A DNA stretch of 64,000 nucleotides, taken from positions 251,016 through 315,015 of the forward strand of contig CALYLW010000966.1 of NCBI GenBank assembly GCA_944989445.1, in the 5' to 3' direction. This stretch comes from Ampullaceana balthica. Taxonomy: Eukaryota > Mollusca > Gastropoda > Lymnaeidae. The notes beneath the pieces were generated by a model that did no database searches, was not told the origin of the DNA, and saw only the letters and a program-made list of their open reading frames with translations. Position 1 is the stretch's first letter. Every line of letters begins with the position of its first letter. A program made the translations under genes and the position numbers. Shown in pieces: positions 41,601-55,556 of this stretch.

Positions 41601-44600
41601 TAACTTTAGGTAATCCTGCAATATGTGTAATAACTTTAGGTAATCCTGCAATATGTGTAATAACTTTAGGTAATCCTGCAATATGTGTAATAACTTTAGG
41701 TAATCCTGCAATATGTGTAATAACTTTAGGTAATCCTGCAATATGTGAAATAACTTTAGGTAATCCTGCAATATGTGTAATAACTTTAGGTAATCCTGCA
41801 ATATGTGAAATAACTTTAGGTAATCCTGCAATATGTGTAATAACTTTAGGTAATCCTGCAATATGTGAAATAACTTTAGGTAATCCTGCAATATGTGTAA
41901 TAACTTTAGGTAATCCTGCAATATGTGTAATAACTTTAGGTAATCCTGCAATATGTGTAATAACTTTAGGTAATCCTGCAATATGTGTAATAACTTTAGG
42001 TAATCCTGCAATATGTGTAATAACTTTAGGTAATCCTGCAATATGTGTAATAACTTTAGGTAATCCTGCAATATGTGTAATAACTTTAGGTAATCCTGCA
42101 ATATGTGTAATAACTTTAGGTAATCCTGCAATATGTGTAATAACTTTAGGTAATCCTGCAATATGTGTAATAACTTTAGGTAATCCTGCAATATGTGTAA
42201 TAACTTTAGGTAATCCTGCAATATGTGTAATAACTTTAGGTAATCCTGCAATATGTGTAATAACTTTAGGTAATCCTGCAATATGTGTAATAACTTTAGG
42301 TAATCCTGCAATATGTGTAATAACTTTAGGTAATCCTGCAATATGTGTAATAACTTTAGGTAATCCTGCAATATGTGTAATAACTTTAGGTAATCCTGCA
42401 ATATGTGTAATAACTTTAGGTAATCCTGCAATATGTGTAATAACTTTAGGTAATCCTGCAATATGTGTAATAACTTTAGGTAATCCTGCAATATGTGTAA
42501 TAACTTTAGGTAATCCTGCAATATGTGTAATAACTTTAGGTAATCCTGCAATATGTGTAATAACTTTAGGTAATCCTGCAATATGTGTAATAACTTTAGG
42601 TAATCCTGCAATATGTGTAATAACTTTAGGTAATCCTGCAATATGTGTAATAACTTTAGGTAATCCTGCAATATGTGTAATAACTTTAGGTAATCCTGCA
42701 ATATGTGTAATAACTTTAGGTAATCCTGCAATATGTGTAATAACTTTAGGTAATCCTGCAATATGTGTAATAACTTTAGGTAATCCTGCAATATGTGTAA
42801 ATAACTTTAGGTAATCCTGCAATATGTGTAATAACTTTAGGTAATCCTGCAATATGTGTAATAACTTTAGGTAATCCTGCAATATGTGAAATAACTTTAG
42901 GTAATCCTGCAATATGTGTAATAACTTTAGGTAATCCTGCAATATGTGTAATAACTTTAGGTAATCCTGCAATATGTGTAATAACTTTAGGTAATCCTGC
43001 AATATGTGTAATAACTTTAGGTAATCCTGCAATATGTGTAATAACTTTAGGTAATCCTGCAATATGTGTAATAACTTTAGGTAATCCTGCAATATGTGTA
43101 ATAACTTTAGGTAATCCTGCAATATGTGTAATAACTTTAGGTAATCCTGCAATATGTGTAATAACTTTAGGTAATCCTGCAATATGTGTAATAACTTTAG
43201 GTAATCCTGCAATATGTGTAATAACTTTAGGTAATCCTGCAATATGTGTAATAACTTTAGGTAATCCTGCAATATGTGTAATAACTTTAGGTAATCCTGC
43301 AATATGTGTAATAACTTTAGGTAATCCTGCAATATGTGTAATAACTTTAGGTAATCCTGCAATATGTGTAATAACTTTAGGTAATCCTGCAATATGTGTA
43401 ATAACTTTAGGTAATCCTGCAATATGTGTAATAACTTTAGGTAATCCTGCAATATGTGTAATAACTTTAGGTAATCCTGCAATATGTGTAATAACTTTAG
43501 GTAATCCTGCAATATGTGTAATAACTTTAGGTAATCCTGCAATATGTGTAATAACTTTAGGTAATCCTGCAATATGTGTAATAACTTTAGGTAATCCTGC
43601 AATATGTGTAATAACTTTAGGTAATCCTGCAATATGTGTAATAACTTTAGGTAATCCTGCAATATGTGTAATAACTTTAGGTAATCCTGCAATATGTGTA
43701 ATAACTTTAGGTAATCCTGCAATATGTGTAATAACTTTAGGTAATCCTGCAATATGTGTAATAACTTTAGGTAATCCTGCAATATGTGTAATAACTTTAG
43801 GTAATCCTGCAATATGTGTAATAACTTTAGGTAATCCTGCAATATGTGTAATAACTTTAGGTAATCCTGCAATATGTGTAATAACTTTAGGTAATCCTGC
43901 AATATGTGTAATAACTTTAGGTAATCCTGCAATATGTGTAATAACTTTAGGTAATCCTGCAATATGTGTAATAACTTTAGGTAATCCTGCAATATGTGTA
44001 ATAACTTTAGGTAATCCTGCAATATGTGTAATAACTTTAGGTAATCCTGCAATATGTGTAATAACTTTAGGTAATCCTGCAATATGTGTAATAACTTTAG
44101 GTAATCCTGCAATATGTGAAATAACTTTAGGTAATCCTGCAATATGTGTAATAACTTTAGGTAATCCTGCAATATGTGTAATAACTTTAGGTAATCCTGC
44201 AATATGTGTAATAACTTTAGGTAATCCTGCAATATGTGTAATAACTTTAGGTAATCCTGCAATATGTGTAATAACTTTAGGTAATCCTGCAATATGTGTA
44301 ATAACTTTAGGTAATCCTGCAATATGTGAAATAACTTTAGGTAATCCTGCAATATGTGTAATAACTTTAGGTAATCCTGCAATATGTGTAATAACTTTAG
44401 GTAATCCTGCAATATGTGTAAATAACTTTAGGTAATCCTGCAATATGTGAAATAACTTTAGGTAATCCTGCAATATGTGAAATAACTTTAGGTAATCCTG
44501 CAATATGTGAAATAACTTTAGGTAATCCTGCAATATGTGTAATAACTTTAGGTAATCCTGCAATATGTGTAAATAACTTTAGGTAATCCTGCAATATGTG

Positions 44601-45130
44601 TAATAACTTTAGGTAATCCTGCAATATGTGTAATAACTTTAGGTAATCCTGCAATATGTGTAATAACTTTAGGTAATCCTGCAATATGTGTAATAACTTT
44701 AGGTAATCCTGCAATATGTGAAATAACTTTAGGTAATCCTGCAATATGTGTAATAACTTTAGGTAATCCTGCAATATGTGAAATAACTTTAGGTAATCCT
44801 GCAATATGTGTAATAACTTTAGGTAATCCTGCAATATGTGTAATAACTTTAGGTAATCCTGCAATATGTGAAATAACTTTAGGTAATCCTGCAATATGTG
44901 TAATAACTTTAGGTAATCCTGCAATATGTGAAATAACTTTAGGTAATCCTGCAATATGTGTAATAACTTTAGGTAATCCTGCAATATGTGTAATAACTTT
45001 AGGTAATCCTGCAATATGTGTAATAACTTTAGGTAATCCTGCAATATGTGTAATAACTTTAGGTAATCCTGCAATATGTGTAATAACTTTAGGTAATCCT
45101 GCAATATGTGAAATAACTTTGAGGTAATCC
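38613..45130. repeat. 30-bp satellite, left block, about 217 copies
   Basis: The unit is 30 bp with core AATATGTGTAATAACTTTAG and tail GTAATCCTGC. Two variable sites are seen: GTGTAAT or GTGAAAT, and AATCCTGC or AATCATGC. The A form (AATCATGC) is confined almost entirely to 38.6-40.6 kb, while the part from about 41.9 to 44.1 kb is highly homogenised. At 40.52, 42.80, 44.42 and 44.57 kb a 31-bp unit with GTGTAAAT shifts the frame. Minus-strand frames of up to 1112 residues (QDYLKLLHIL or HIAGLPKVIT decapeptides) exist only because 30 is a multiple of 3; I do not regard them as genes. Confidence 0.98.
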
Positions 45131-48100
45131 TATCCCTCTTTACAATATGTGTAATAAATAACTTTTAAAGAGGAATTTAAACCTATCAACCTCCTTGTAC
45201 AAATATGTGAAAAATAAACTTTAGGTAATTCCTACAAAATGTGAAAATAATCTCCTAATTTAGGTAATCCTCCTAACCTATCGCCTGCTGCAATAAAGTG
45301 AAATAAAAAACATAAAACTTTAGGTAAATCCTACCTCTCCTTCCGCTACCCTATCCCTATGGCCTAACGACCTAACAATAAATGTGAAATACAAACATAC
45401 GAGGTAATGCCTCCAACTAGAACCACAACAATGTAGATCAACCCACTTAATACTAAAGAGGTACTCCGCAACAAAACTTAGCCCTCCCCATTTACGGTAG
45501 AACCACTATTTACTAACAACTATCACTGATACCACAGACACATGCACCCACACCACAATATTAGCACCATCCCCAAACAACGGAACACCACCCCACTATG
45601 TGCACACACATATCTTACCACCCTCTTTATTCCACAACAGCCACCTGCTCACCACCTTCTTCTACATGCTAATCCCCATAGAGCCCGCACCTCAACCAAC
45701 CCTAAAACAGCTGGACACTCACCTGAATCCATCAGATCCACCACCACTAAGGAGCCCACACAACAAAACCAAATCAGAAATTCAGCTGAGACCCTAATCC
45801 ACCACCACTCCATCACCTCCCCATTCCCCCACAGAACCTCCACCCAAACGAAAAACCGGAACCACCACAAACCAGACACCAATTCCCAACACCATCCTGG
45901 CCCACCAGAGAAGATGATCCAGACCCCCCAAACCTTACTGACACACACACTCTCACCCCACAAAATACCCATATACACCACTAGTCCCTCCCCTACAGAC
46001 CCACCCCAAAAGACTTACCAAAACCACCCCACATGACACACCTAGCTACCAACACCATAACCAACCTTCACATCCCCGACCAGTGAACCACATACGACCA
46101 GTGCCTCACAACAAGATACAACCACCACATAACCCGTGTGAACACGGACCAGTCCAATGCCCACACCCCACAGAGGCCCACCCAAGTATTACCATACCAA
46201 TCAACATCCCAACAACACCCCGAACAAACCGCCAAACCAACCAGACCCTCTCAACGACCCAGACCAACCTTTTAAAACATCATCCCTAGCCACCTAACTC
46301 TGATGAATCTACCTACTTTAACGGACCATCCCTCCATCCATCCCTCCCATACCCCTTTATGCCATATCATCTAACACCCCGAAAATGTCCTGTTACCTGA
46401 GCCGCTCCCGAGGACCTAAAATGCATCCTTCTCTCCTACCTCCTGTTACACCACCCTCAATAACTCCTCATATCCCCTGCTAAATTCACGACTGCTATCC
46501 CTTTGCCTGCAATCAATTGGAAAATAGATAACTTTAAGACTTTATAAATCATAAAATTATCCTATCCACCTCCCTCCCCCCTGCCCTTCCCTATCCTCAT
46601 CCTCCCATATTTCCTGCATACCCACCTCACCCTAAATCACCCTTCCATATACCTTGCAATATGTGTAAATCCCCTAATAAAACCCACATTAAATACAACC
46701 CCTTTATGGTAGATTCCTCCTTTGCCCCTCCTAGCTCCTCGACTGACCTCCATGCCCCGCCCCTTTGGCCTTTCCTAGCCAAAATGTGAACAATCTCAGA
46801 CTTATTAGTGGGTAAAGACCGCATCATACCTCCCTATCCTCCTGCAAATAAATGGTGAAATAAACTGACTATTAAACCTTTAGTGGGGGTTAATCAAAAA
46901 TCCCCTTCCTAATCCTTTCCCTGCATGATATTGTTAATAACCCGTTTAACAATACTTTACCGGAACCAACAGCGTACCTTAACTCCCTCAACCGCCCTAT
47001 TCAGTCCCGGAAAACCATCCAGCCAAAAGATGGATACCACTCCCCCTACCCACGAAAAAAAAGGACAAACCCTCGTCACGCATCCCCTCCGACCTCCTAG
47101 CCCTCACTTCAGCACATATTGAAACACCAGAGCCATCCCTAACGGTTCATTACCTCTTGATCCTTTTCTACAACTAAACCCTCACCTTTAATAAATCCAC
47201 CCTAATCCACTCCTAGAAACCTCCCCTCACCTCCAAAAAAATTTAGAACAAAACACTATATATAACCACACCTTTCTCTATAGGTACAACACCCCTTCCA
47301 CCTCCTCTGATGCCACAATAACAACCTCGCCGAAACTATCGTACCTCCAACTCCTCCCAGCCCACCCCAACTACTCACTCGACACTGAACATTCCTTCCT
47401 AAAATAACCCTGCCAAAATATGTGGACAAACCACCTTATTCCGGCACATTAATTACCCCTATACCCAATCAATATAAATCCTCTTTACGACACCTCTTGA
47501 TCCTCTAAATAACCCGCTCAATCGCACCTTCCTTGCCTACCCTCCTTCGTGTATTCCTGACAAATGAAATATTCCTCTTGCTCTCCTTCCCCTCTGAACA
47601 TCCTATGCTGCTGCTGTCAATAATTGAAAAAAATATAATAAGTGAAAAAAAAAAAACGCAAACTTTATAGGTAAACGTAAATCCCGAATCCATTTGCCCG
47701 CGCCTGCCCTGCAAACATCTGATGTTGTAACTCCATACTCCACACCCACCCATTCCCAACACCTAAACCAACCCGTTAAGTGAAGGTAACAATGTATCTC
47801 CATCTCATCATCAAAGGCCTCCTATAATAATTACAAACCATTCCCTCATGGGCTACCTCCTGACATAATAAGGTAGACCCTCCCCAAATCTCACCTCAAC
47901 TATGATGAAAAACCTGCAATTATATTGTCCTGGGCCACTTTTCAATACTATAGGTCCAAACTCACCCTACTCCTTCAGCCTAAATCCCCCAATCCCCCCC
48001 CACACTCAAGTCTAAAACGCCCTTCTAGGCACATAAACAAGATGACACAAACACACTTCACAACCAAACTAATATTCGAGCAGGAAAACACCCACCAGCC

Positions 48101-51100
48101 CATATAGAATACATACAAAAAACACTTTAAAGTGATAACGTAGGGTAATACCTTAGACCCTTCCCTCCCTCCCCTAACCTCCTCACTCTCGCCTGATCTG
48201 ATCCCAGCAGATATGTGTAATACAACAACCACGTCCCAATATTAGGTAAATCCCTATTCCCAATCCTTTGCCTAAATTACTATCCTATCAGACCTTTGCA
48301 ACCACCCCCATTATCACACCCAATTCTAGGGGACCCCTAACCATTCATCCATTCTGTGCAAATACATTTGAGATAATACCCCCGTTATCGTTGTCCCACC
48401 ATGAACCATTATAGCTCACCCCGTTCACCTTGCAACCAAAAAACAATAAATGAAAATAACTAACTCATAAAAGTCAATAACTTACCGCCAGACCCTTGCC
48501 TATCTATTTCCACCTCCTCTTTCTCTTTCCTATCCTAAATTCAATCCCAGCAAAATAATAAATCAATATGTGAAATAAAACTTTCACTAGGAGTAATAAC
48601 CAAATCCCCACCTTTAATCCTTCCTGCTATTTCTGCCCACTCAATCCAGCTTAAAGGAAACTTTTAGGTAATGTCCTATTCCTACTAGAATCCCTCCCAA
48701 AATCCTAAAAAATGCCCCCCACCTAAATCCCTCTATCCATCCTATAATCCGCACCAATCCTCCCTTGCAATAAGTGTTAAGTAAAAAAACCCAACCAAAG
48801 CGAAAAACCCACCCATGTAAAAGGACACTCCTGATCCTTTCACTACAAATAAAATCCTCTTACCAACATCGTAAGGCAACCCACCAAATAAAATAAACCA
48901 CTGGAGCTTAATACCTGGAAATTAAACACAGCCACAAAACCTCCTCCCTCCTCCATCACCAGCAATATCTGGAGCCCCACCCAAACACGGACCATCTCAT
49001 CCACACCAGTCATCCTATTATGAAAAACACTCACCGCAGCAAACGAGACTATCACTAAAAAACCAATACTGTCAACAACCTCCTTCCTCCACCAACTCCT
49101 ACTCTCCCCCTCGCAAAATATGTGTCAATACCCTAGTTAAAAACTCAGTTATTTATATAGGGTAATATTCGCCCTCCAGAGTTCCTCTCATCCTTCCAAC
49201 TACCAAACTATACCATTGCACCTGATATCCAGACTACCCACACCTAGTGCAAACAAGAAATTTTTACCCAACCTTTAATAGGGGTAATATCCAAATCACC
49301 ACACTACTCCCCCTTTATCACCTAACAAAAATGTGATAATAAACTATTAATAACAAACTGGACATCCTCATACCAGCATCCTTCACCCTTAGCCCCTCTC
49401 CCGCAAGCCTGCAATACATCATGGAGTATAAACTAACAATACGGTAAAACCAACCCCCCTGCAAAATAATTGGTGAAGATAACGTATAGGTATAAAATCC
49501 CTTCCCGACTTTCTTCAATATCCTTATCCACCTCCTAAATCTGCCTCTCTTGCACAATAAATGTGGAAAATAAAACGTTAGGAGCTTAATGATCCCACTC
49601 CTACCTTTAATAGTACCTTTACCTTCGTCTATTCCCTGCTAGCAGCTTCCTCTTCCCCAATCCTGCTCCCTCCTAAAAAAAAAACCTGCAAATCATGTCG
49701 TAATAACTTTAATGAGGGGGGTATCCTCCTCGCCCTCACTCCTGCTCCAACCCCTATTGATCCTATAATCCTGCCTCCCTTAATGTCCCATCTCCACCTG
49801 CAATAGTGTAAATATAAAGAAACTTTAATTTAAGCGTAAGCTAATCCTCTCCAAAATACCTCCTTCTCCGTCTGGGCTGTCCTATCCTGCGCTCTATTTC
49901 CCAATCCCTCCGAATCCTATCCTCCTCCCTGCAATATGTTTACAAAAGATAACTAACTTTTAGTAAGCCTGCAATATGTGGTAAATTAAAATAACAAAAC
50001 CTTTACAAAATCGGACGGTCGGACCATCACATTACCACTACCCACCGCTATTCGCTTATAGCCATGAACCTGTTCTCCCTGCCAACCAATACCAGCCAAA
50101 TGTGTTAAAATCTCATAAATTCGGTAAATACTGCCAATGCATTTTAACTACATCCTGCCCACCACCCTGTCTGCAATAATGAAATAACTCATTTATTTAT
50201 GGGCTAATCATCCTCTACGCTCCCCCCTCCTTACATCCCCACCCTCTATCCTAAGCTTATCCTACTCCCCTAGTCCCTTCCTCAGATTTCCCTCCCCCTA
50301 ATTTTGAATTCACTCTCACCCTTGGTCAATAGATGTGAAATAAACAAAATATTAAATACAACGTTTTACCAAAATTATGGTAAAACCCTCAACTAATCTG
50401 TCACCCACACTGCACTAATATGTAATATAAACTTAGGGTAATATTCCTCAACGTGCAAATATGTGTAATAAAACTTTTAGGGTAAAATCCATCAAATCCA
50501 TAGTACCAACCCCAAATCGCGCTGGACAATAAATTCTCCAAAAAGCTACTCCGTATACCAATCAACGCGGTGGTCACAAACCTCACGTTCGCCTTGCCAT
50601 AATGTTAACATAACACATAATCGGTAATCCAGCCAATCAAAGTGAGTCCTAACTATAGTAATAACCTTAAACCTTAGCCAATATTGGTATGAAAACCCGA
50701 TTCGGTACGACCTCTTCAAATAGTGTGTCCTCCTTAACAAACACGCGAACTACCCCCAAACGCCGGGGGGCGGGGGGGCCAACAAAAAGATGATGGGTGG
50801 TAATATACTTTCATAAGGTGAAACGGCTCCGGCACATCCGCTGGCAAATGTGTGTAATACACGACTTTATAGGTAATACAACCTCAATATGTGTAATGAA
50901 CTTTAGGAGGGAAATCCCCAAAGCAATATGTATACTAACTTTAAGGAAATGGCCTTTCGCCACATATTTCGGGCCCATTGTGACTCCTCTCCCTGTGACC
51001 TCAACCACTGGCCCATACCATTACGGAACCTCCCCACCTATAAATCCCTTGCCTGCTCCTGGCATAAGCACTATGAGATCAATCGACTCAATTATATATT

Positions 51101-51680
51101 ATTTCTATAACTACGCAAACGGTGCCAAATCCTACCTAGCACAAAACAATATCCAACTCTAACCCCCCTAAATAAGTGTGACCACTCCAGCAGACCATCC
51201 CATCACAACTGTTGACCTTAATACGCCATAAAACACTGACCATACCATCCACCCCACACCTCTCATTATAAATATCATCCACATCACATCCTAAACCTGG
51301 CACATGAAAGAGCAAGTAGAACAAAACCGCAAACGGAGATACTACCAACCATCTCCATACCACTCTCCATTGCCCTTCAACCTCATCTACCTGCTCCGCC
51401 CATCTCGTCCATAACACTGTGAAGAATACCAATACTGATCACATACCCAATTCCCTTTTCGATCCCTTGCAATAATTATGTCACAACCCGTGCAATAAGG
51501 TAACTATGCAAGGTCGTACCCATCCAACTGTTCCAATATATTGTTATAACAACCTGAACTAGCGGTTACCAGCCCTTTATGTGACCATGCCACCTTCCAT
51601 TATCGAACCAGCAGCCCGCCATATCAGAGCAAATAAATGTGAAATTAAACTATAGTATATGGTATAAAACAAATCTATTT
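45131..51680. other. Degraded G-poor sequence inside the satellite, probable artefact
   Basis: The clean array breaks into sequence made mostly of A, C and T on the plus strand, with few G's. Recognisable but damaged pieces of the 30-bp unit recur throughout (for example near 45144, 45207, 46655, 49957, 50402, 50452, 50848 and 50885), with CCTCC and CCTAATCC-type filler between. At 51.8-51.9 kb the units gradually regain their normal form. No coding domain is found in the frames here (for example 45542-46036). This looks like systematic base-calling failure or mis-assembly of satellite reads; a truly degenerate satellite cannot be excluded. Confidence 0.7.
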
Positions 51681-54600
51681 CCTGCAATATGTGTAATAAC
51701 TTTAGGTAATCCTGCAATATGTGTAAAAACTTTAGGTAATCCTGCAATATGTGTAATAACTTTAGGTAATCCTGCAATATGTGTAATAACTTTAGGTAAT
51801 CCTGCAATATTGTAATAACTTTAGGAATTCCTGCAATATTGAAATAACTTTAGGTAATCCTGCAATATGTTAATAACTTAGGTATCCTGCAATATGTGTA
51901 ATAACTTTAGGTAATCAATCCTGCAATATGTGAAATAACTTTAGGTAATCCTGCAATATGTGAAATAACTTTAGGTAATCCTGCAATATGTGAAATAACT
52001 TTAGGTAATCCTGCATATGTGTAATAACTTTAGGTAATCCTGCAATATGTGTAATAACTTTAGGTAATCCTGCAATATGTGTAATAACTTTAGGTAATCC
52101 TGCAATATGTGTAATAACTTTAGGTAATCCTGCAATATGTGTAATAACTTTAGGTAATCCTGCAATATGTGTAATAACTTTAGGTAATCCTGCAATATGT
52201 GTAAATAACTTTAGGTAATCCTGCAATATGTGAAATAACTTTAGGTAATCCTGCAATATGTGTAATAACTTTAGGTAATCCTGCAATATGTGTAATAACT
52301 TTAGGTAATCCTGCAATATGTGTAATAACTTTAGGTAATCCTGCAATATGTGAAATAACTTTAGGTAATCCTGCAATATGTGAAATAACTTTAGGTAATC
52401 CTGCAATATGTGTAATAACTTTAGGTAATCCTGCAATATGTGTAAATAACTTTAGGTAATCCTGCAATATGTGTAATAACTTTAGGTAATCCTGCAATAT
52501 GTGTAATAACTTTAGGTAATCCTGCAATATGTGTAATAACTTTAGGTAATCCTGCAATATGTGTAATAACTTTAGGTAATCCTGCAATATGTGTAATAAC
52601 TTTAGGTAATCCTGCAATATGTGAAATAACTTTAGGTAATCCTGCAATATGTGTAATAACTTTAGGTAATCCTGCAATATGTGTAATAACTTTAGGTAAT
52701 CCTGCAATATGTGAAATAACTTTAGGTAATCCTGCAATATGTGAAATAACTTTAGGTAATCCTGCAATATGTGTAATAACTTTAGGTAATCCTGCAATAT
52801 GTGTAATAACTTTAGGTAATCCTGCAATATGTGTAATAACTTTAGGTAATCCTGCAATATGTGTAATAACTTTAGGTAATCCTGCAATATGTGTAATAAC
52901 TTTAGGTAATCCTGCAATATGTGTAATAACTTTAGGTAATCCTGCAATATGTGTAATAACTTTAGGTAATCCTGCAATATGTGTAATAACTTTAGGTAAT
53001 CCTGCAATATGTGTAATAACTTTAGGTAATCCTGCAATATGTGTAATAACTTTAGGTAATCCTGCAATATGTGAAATAACTTTAGGTAATCCTGCAATAT
53101 GTGAAATAACTTTAGGTAATCCTGCAATATGTGTAATAACTTTAGGTAATCCTGCAATATGTGTAATAACTTTAGGTAATCCTGCAATATGTGTAATAAC
53201 TTTAGGTAATCCTGCAATATGTGTAATAACTTTAGGTAATCCTGCAATATGTGTAATAACTTTAGGTAATCCTGCAATATGTGTAATAACTTTAGGTAAT
53301 CCTGCAATATGTGTAAATAACTTTAGGTAATCCTGCAATATGTGTAATAACTTTAGGTAATCCTGCAATATGTGTAATAACTTTAGGTAATCCTGCAATA
53401 TGTGTAATAACTTTAGGTAATCCTGCAATATGTGTAATAACTTTAGGTAATCCTGCAATATGTGAAATAACTTTAGGTAATCCTGCAATATGTGTAATAA
53501 CTTTAGGTAATCCTGCAATATGTGTAATAACTTTAGGTAATCCTGCAATATGTGTAATAACTTTAGGTAATCCTGCAATATGTGTAATAACTTTAGGTAA
53601 TCCTGCAATATGTGTAATAACTTTAGGTAATCCTGCAATATGTGTAATAACTTTAGGTAATCCTGCAATATGTGTAATAACTTTAGGTAATCCTGCAATA
53701 TGTGAAATAACTTTAGGTAATCCTGCAATATGTGTAAATAACTTTAGGTAATCCTGCAATATGTGTAATAACTTTAGGTAATCCTGCAATATGTGAAATA
53801 ACTTTAGGTAATCCTGCAATATGTGAAATAACTTTAGGTAATCCTGCAATATGTGTAATAACTTTAGGTAATCCTGCAATATGTGTAATAACTTTAGGTA
53901 ATCCTGCAATATGTGTAATAACTTTAGGTAATCCTGCAATATGTGTAATAACTTTAGGTAATCCTGCAATATGTGTAATAACTTTAGGTAATCCTGCAAT
54001 ATGTGTAATAACTTTAGGTAATCCTGCAATATGTGTAATAACTTTAGGTAATCCTGCAATATGTGTAATAACTTTAGGTAATCCTGCAATATGTGTAATA
54101 ACTTTAGGTAATCCTGCAATATGTGAAATAACTTTAGGTAATCCTGCAATATGTGAAATAACTTTAGGTAATCCTGCAATATGTGTAATAACTTTAGGTA
54201 ATCCTGCAATATGTGTAATAACTTTAGGTAATCCTGCAATATGTGTAATAACTTTAGGTAATCCTGCAATATGTGTAATAACTTTAGGTAATCCTGCAAT
54301 ATGTGTAATAACTTTAGGTAATCCTGCAATATGTGTAATAACTTTAGGTAATCCTGCAATATGTGTAATAACTTTAGGTAATCCTGCAATATGTGTAATA
54401 ACTTTAGGTAATCCTGCAATATGTGTAATAACTTTAGGTAATCCTGCAATATGTGTAATAACTTTAGGTAATCCTGCAATATGTGTAATAACTTTAGGTA
54501 ATCCTGCAATATGTGTAATAACTTTAGGTAATCCTGCAATATGTGTAATAACTTTAGGTAATCCTGCAATATGTGTAATAACTTTAGGTAATCCTGCAAT

Positions 54601-55556
54601 ATGTGTAATAACTTTAGGTAATCCTGCAATATGTGTAATAACTTTAGGTAATCCTGCAATATGTGTAATAACTTTAGGTAATCCTGCAATATGTGTAATA
54701 ACTTTAGGTAATCCTGCAATATGTGTAATAACTTTAGGTAATCCTGCAATATGTGTAATAACTTTAGGTAATCCTGCAATATGTGTAATAACTTTAGGTA
54801 ATCCTGCAATATGTGTAATAACTTTAGGTAATCCTGCAATATGTGTAATAACTTTAGGTAATCCTGCAATATGTGTAATAACTTTAGGTAATCCTGCAAT
54901 ATGTGTAATAACTTTAGGTAATCCTGCAATATGTGTAATAACTTTAGGTAATCCTGCAATATGTGTAATAACTTTAGGTAATCCTGCAATATGTGTAATA
55001 ACTTTAGGTAATCCTGCAATATGTGTAATAACTTTAGGTAATCCTGCAATATGTGTAATAACTTTAGGTAATCCTGCAATATGTGTAATAACTTTAGGTA
55101 ATCCTGCAATATGTGTAATAACTTTAGGTAATCCTGCAATATGTGTAATAACTTTAGGTAATCCTGCAATATGTGTAATAACTTTAGGTAATCCTGCAAT
55201 ATGTGTAATAACTTTAGGTAATCCTGCAATATGTGTAATAACTTTAGGTAATCCTGCAATATGTGTAATAACTTTAGGTAATCCTGCAATATGTGTAATA
55301 ACTTTAGGTAATCCTGCAATATGTGTAATAACTTTAGGTAATCCTGCAATATGTGTAATAACTTTAGGTAATCCTGCAATATGTGTAATAACTTTAGGTA
55401 ATCCTGCAATATGTGTAATAACTTTAGGTAATCCTGCAATATGTGTAATAACTTTAGGTAATCCTGCAATATGTGTAATAACTTTAGGTAATCCTGCAAT
55501 ATGTGTAATAACTTTAGGTAATCCTGCAATATGTGTAATAACTTTAGGTAATCCTG
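51681..55556. repeat. 30-bp satellite, right block, about 129 copies
   Basis: Same unit and orientation as the left block. The first 250 bp hold deletions (ATATTGTAAT, AGGAATTCC, ATATGTTAAT). The GTGAAAT variant is scattered to about 54.18 kb; from there to 55.55 kb about 45 units in a row are identical. Extra-A 31-bp units occur near 52.20, 52.44, 53.31 and 53.73 kb. The array ends abruptly at the left end of the foldback element (CAGATTTTACAC). Confidence 0.98.

Noticed and set aside
45542..46036. 164-residue plus-strand frame rich in H, P, T and N
   Set aside because: Lies in the G-poor damaged satellite stretch, where stops are rare because of composition; no domain is recognisable.
39993..55529. 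Minus-strand reading frames of 375 to 1112 residues with QDYLKLLHIL or HIAGLPKVIT repeats
   Set aside because: They follow from a 30-bp unit that has no stop in two minus frames; single-base shifts swap one peptide for the other, and there are no flanking non-repeat coding sequences, splice sites or promoter signals that would support a gene.
38613..55556. CRISPR-like array
   Set aside because: Units are contiguous without unique spacers, and the context is a eukaryotic genome.
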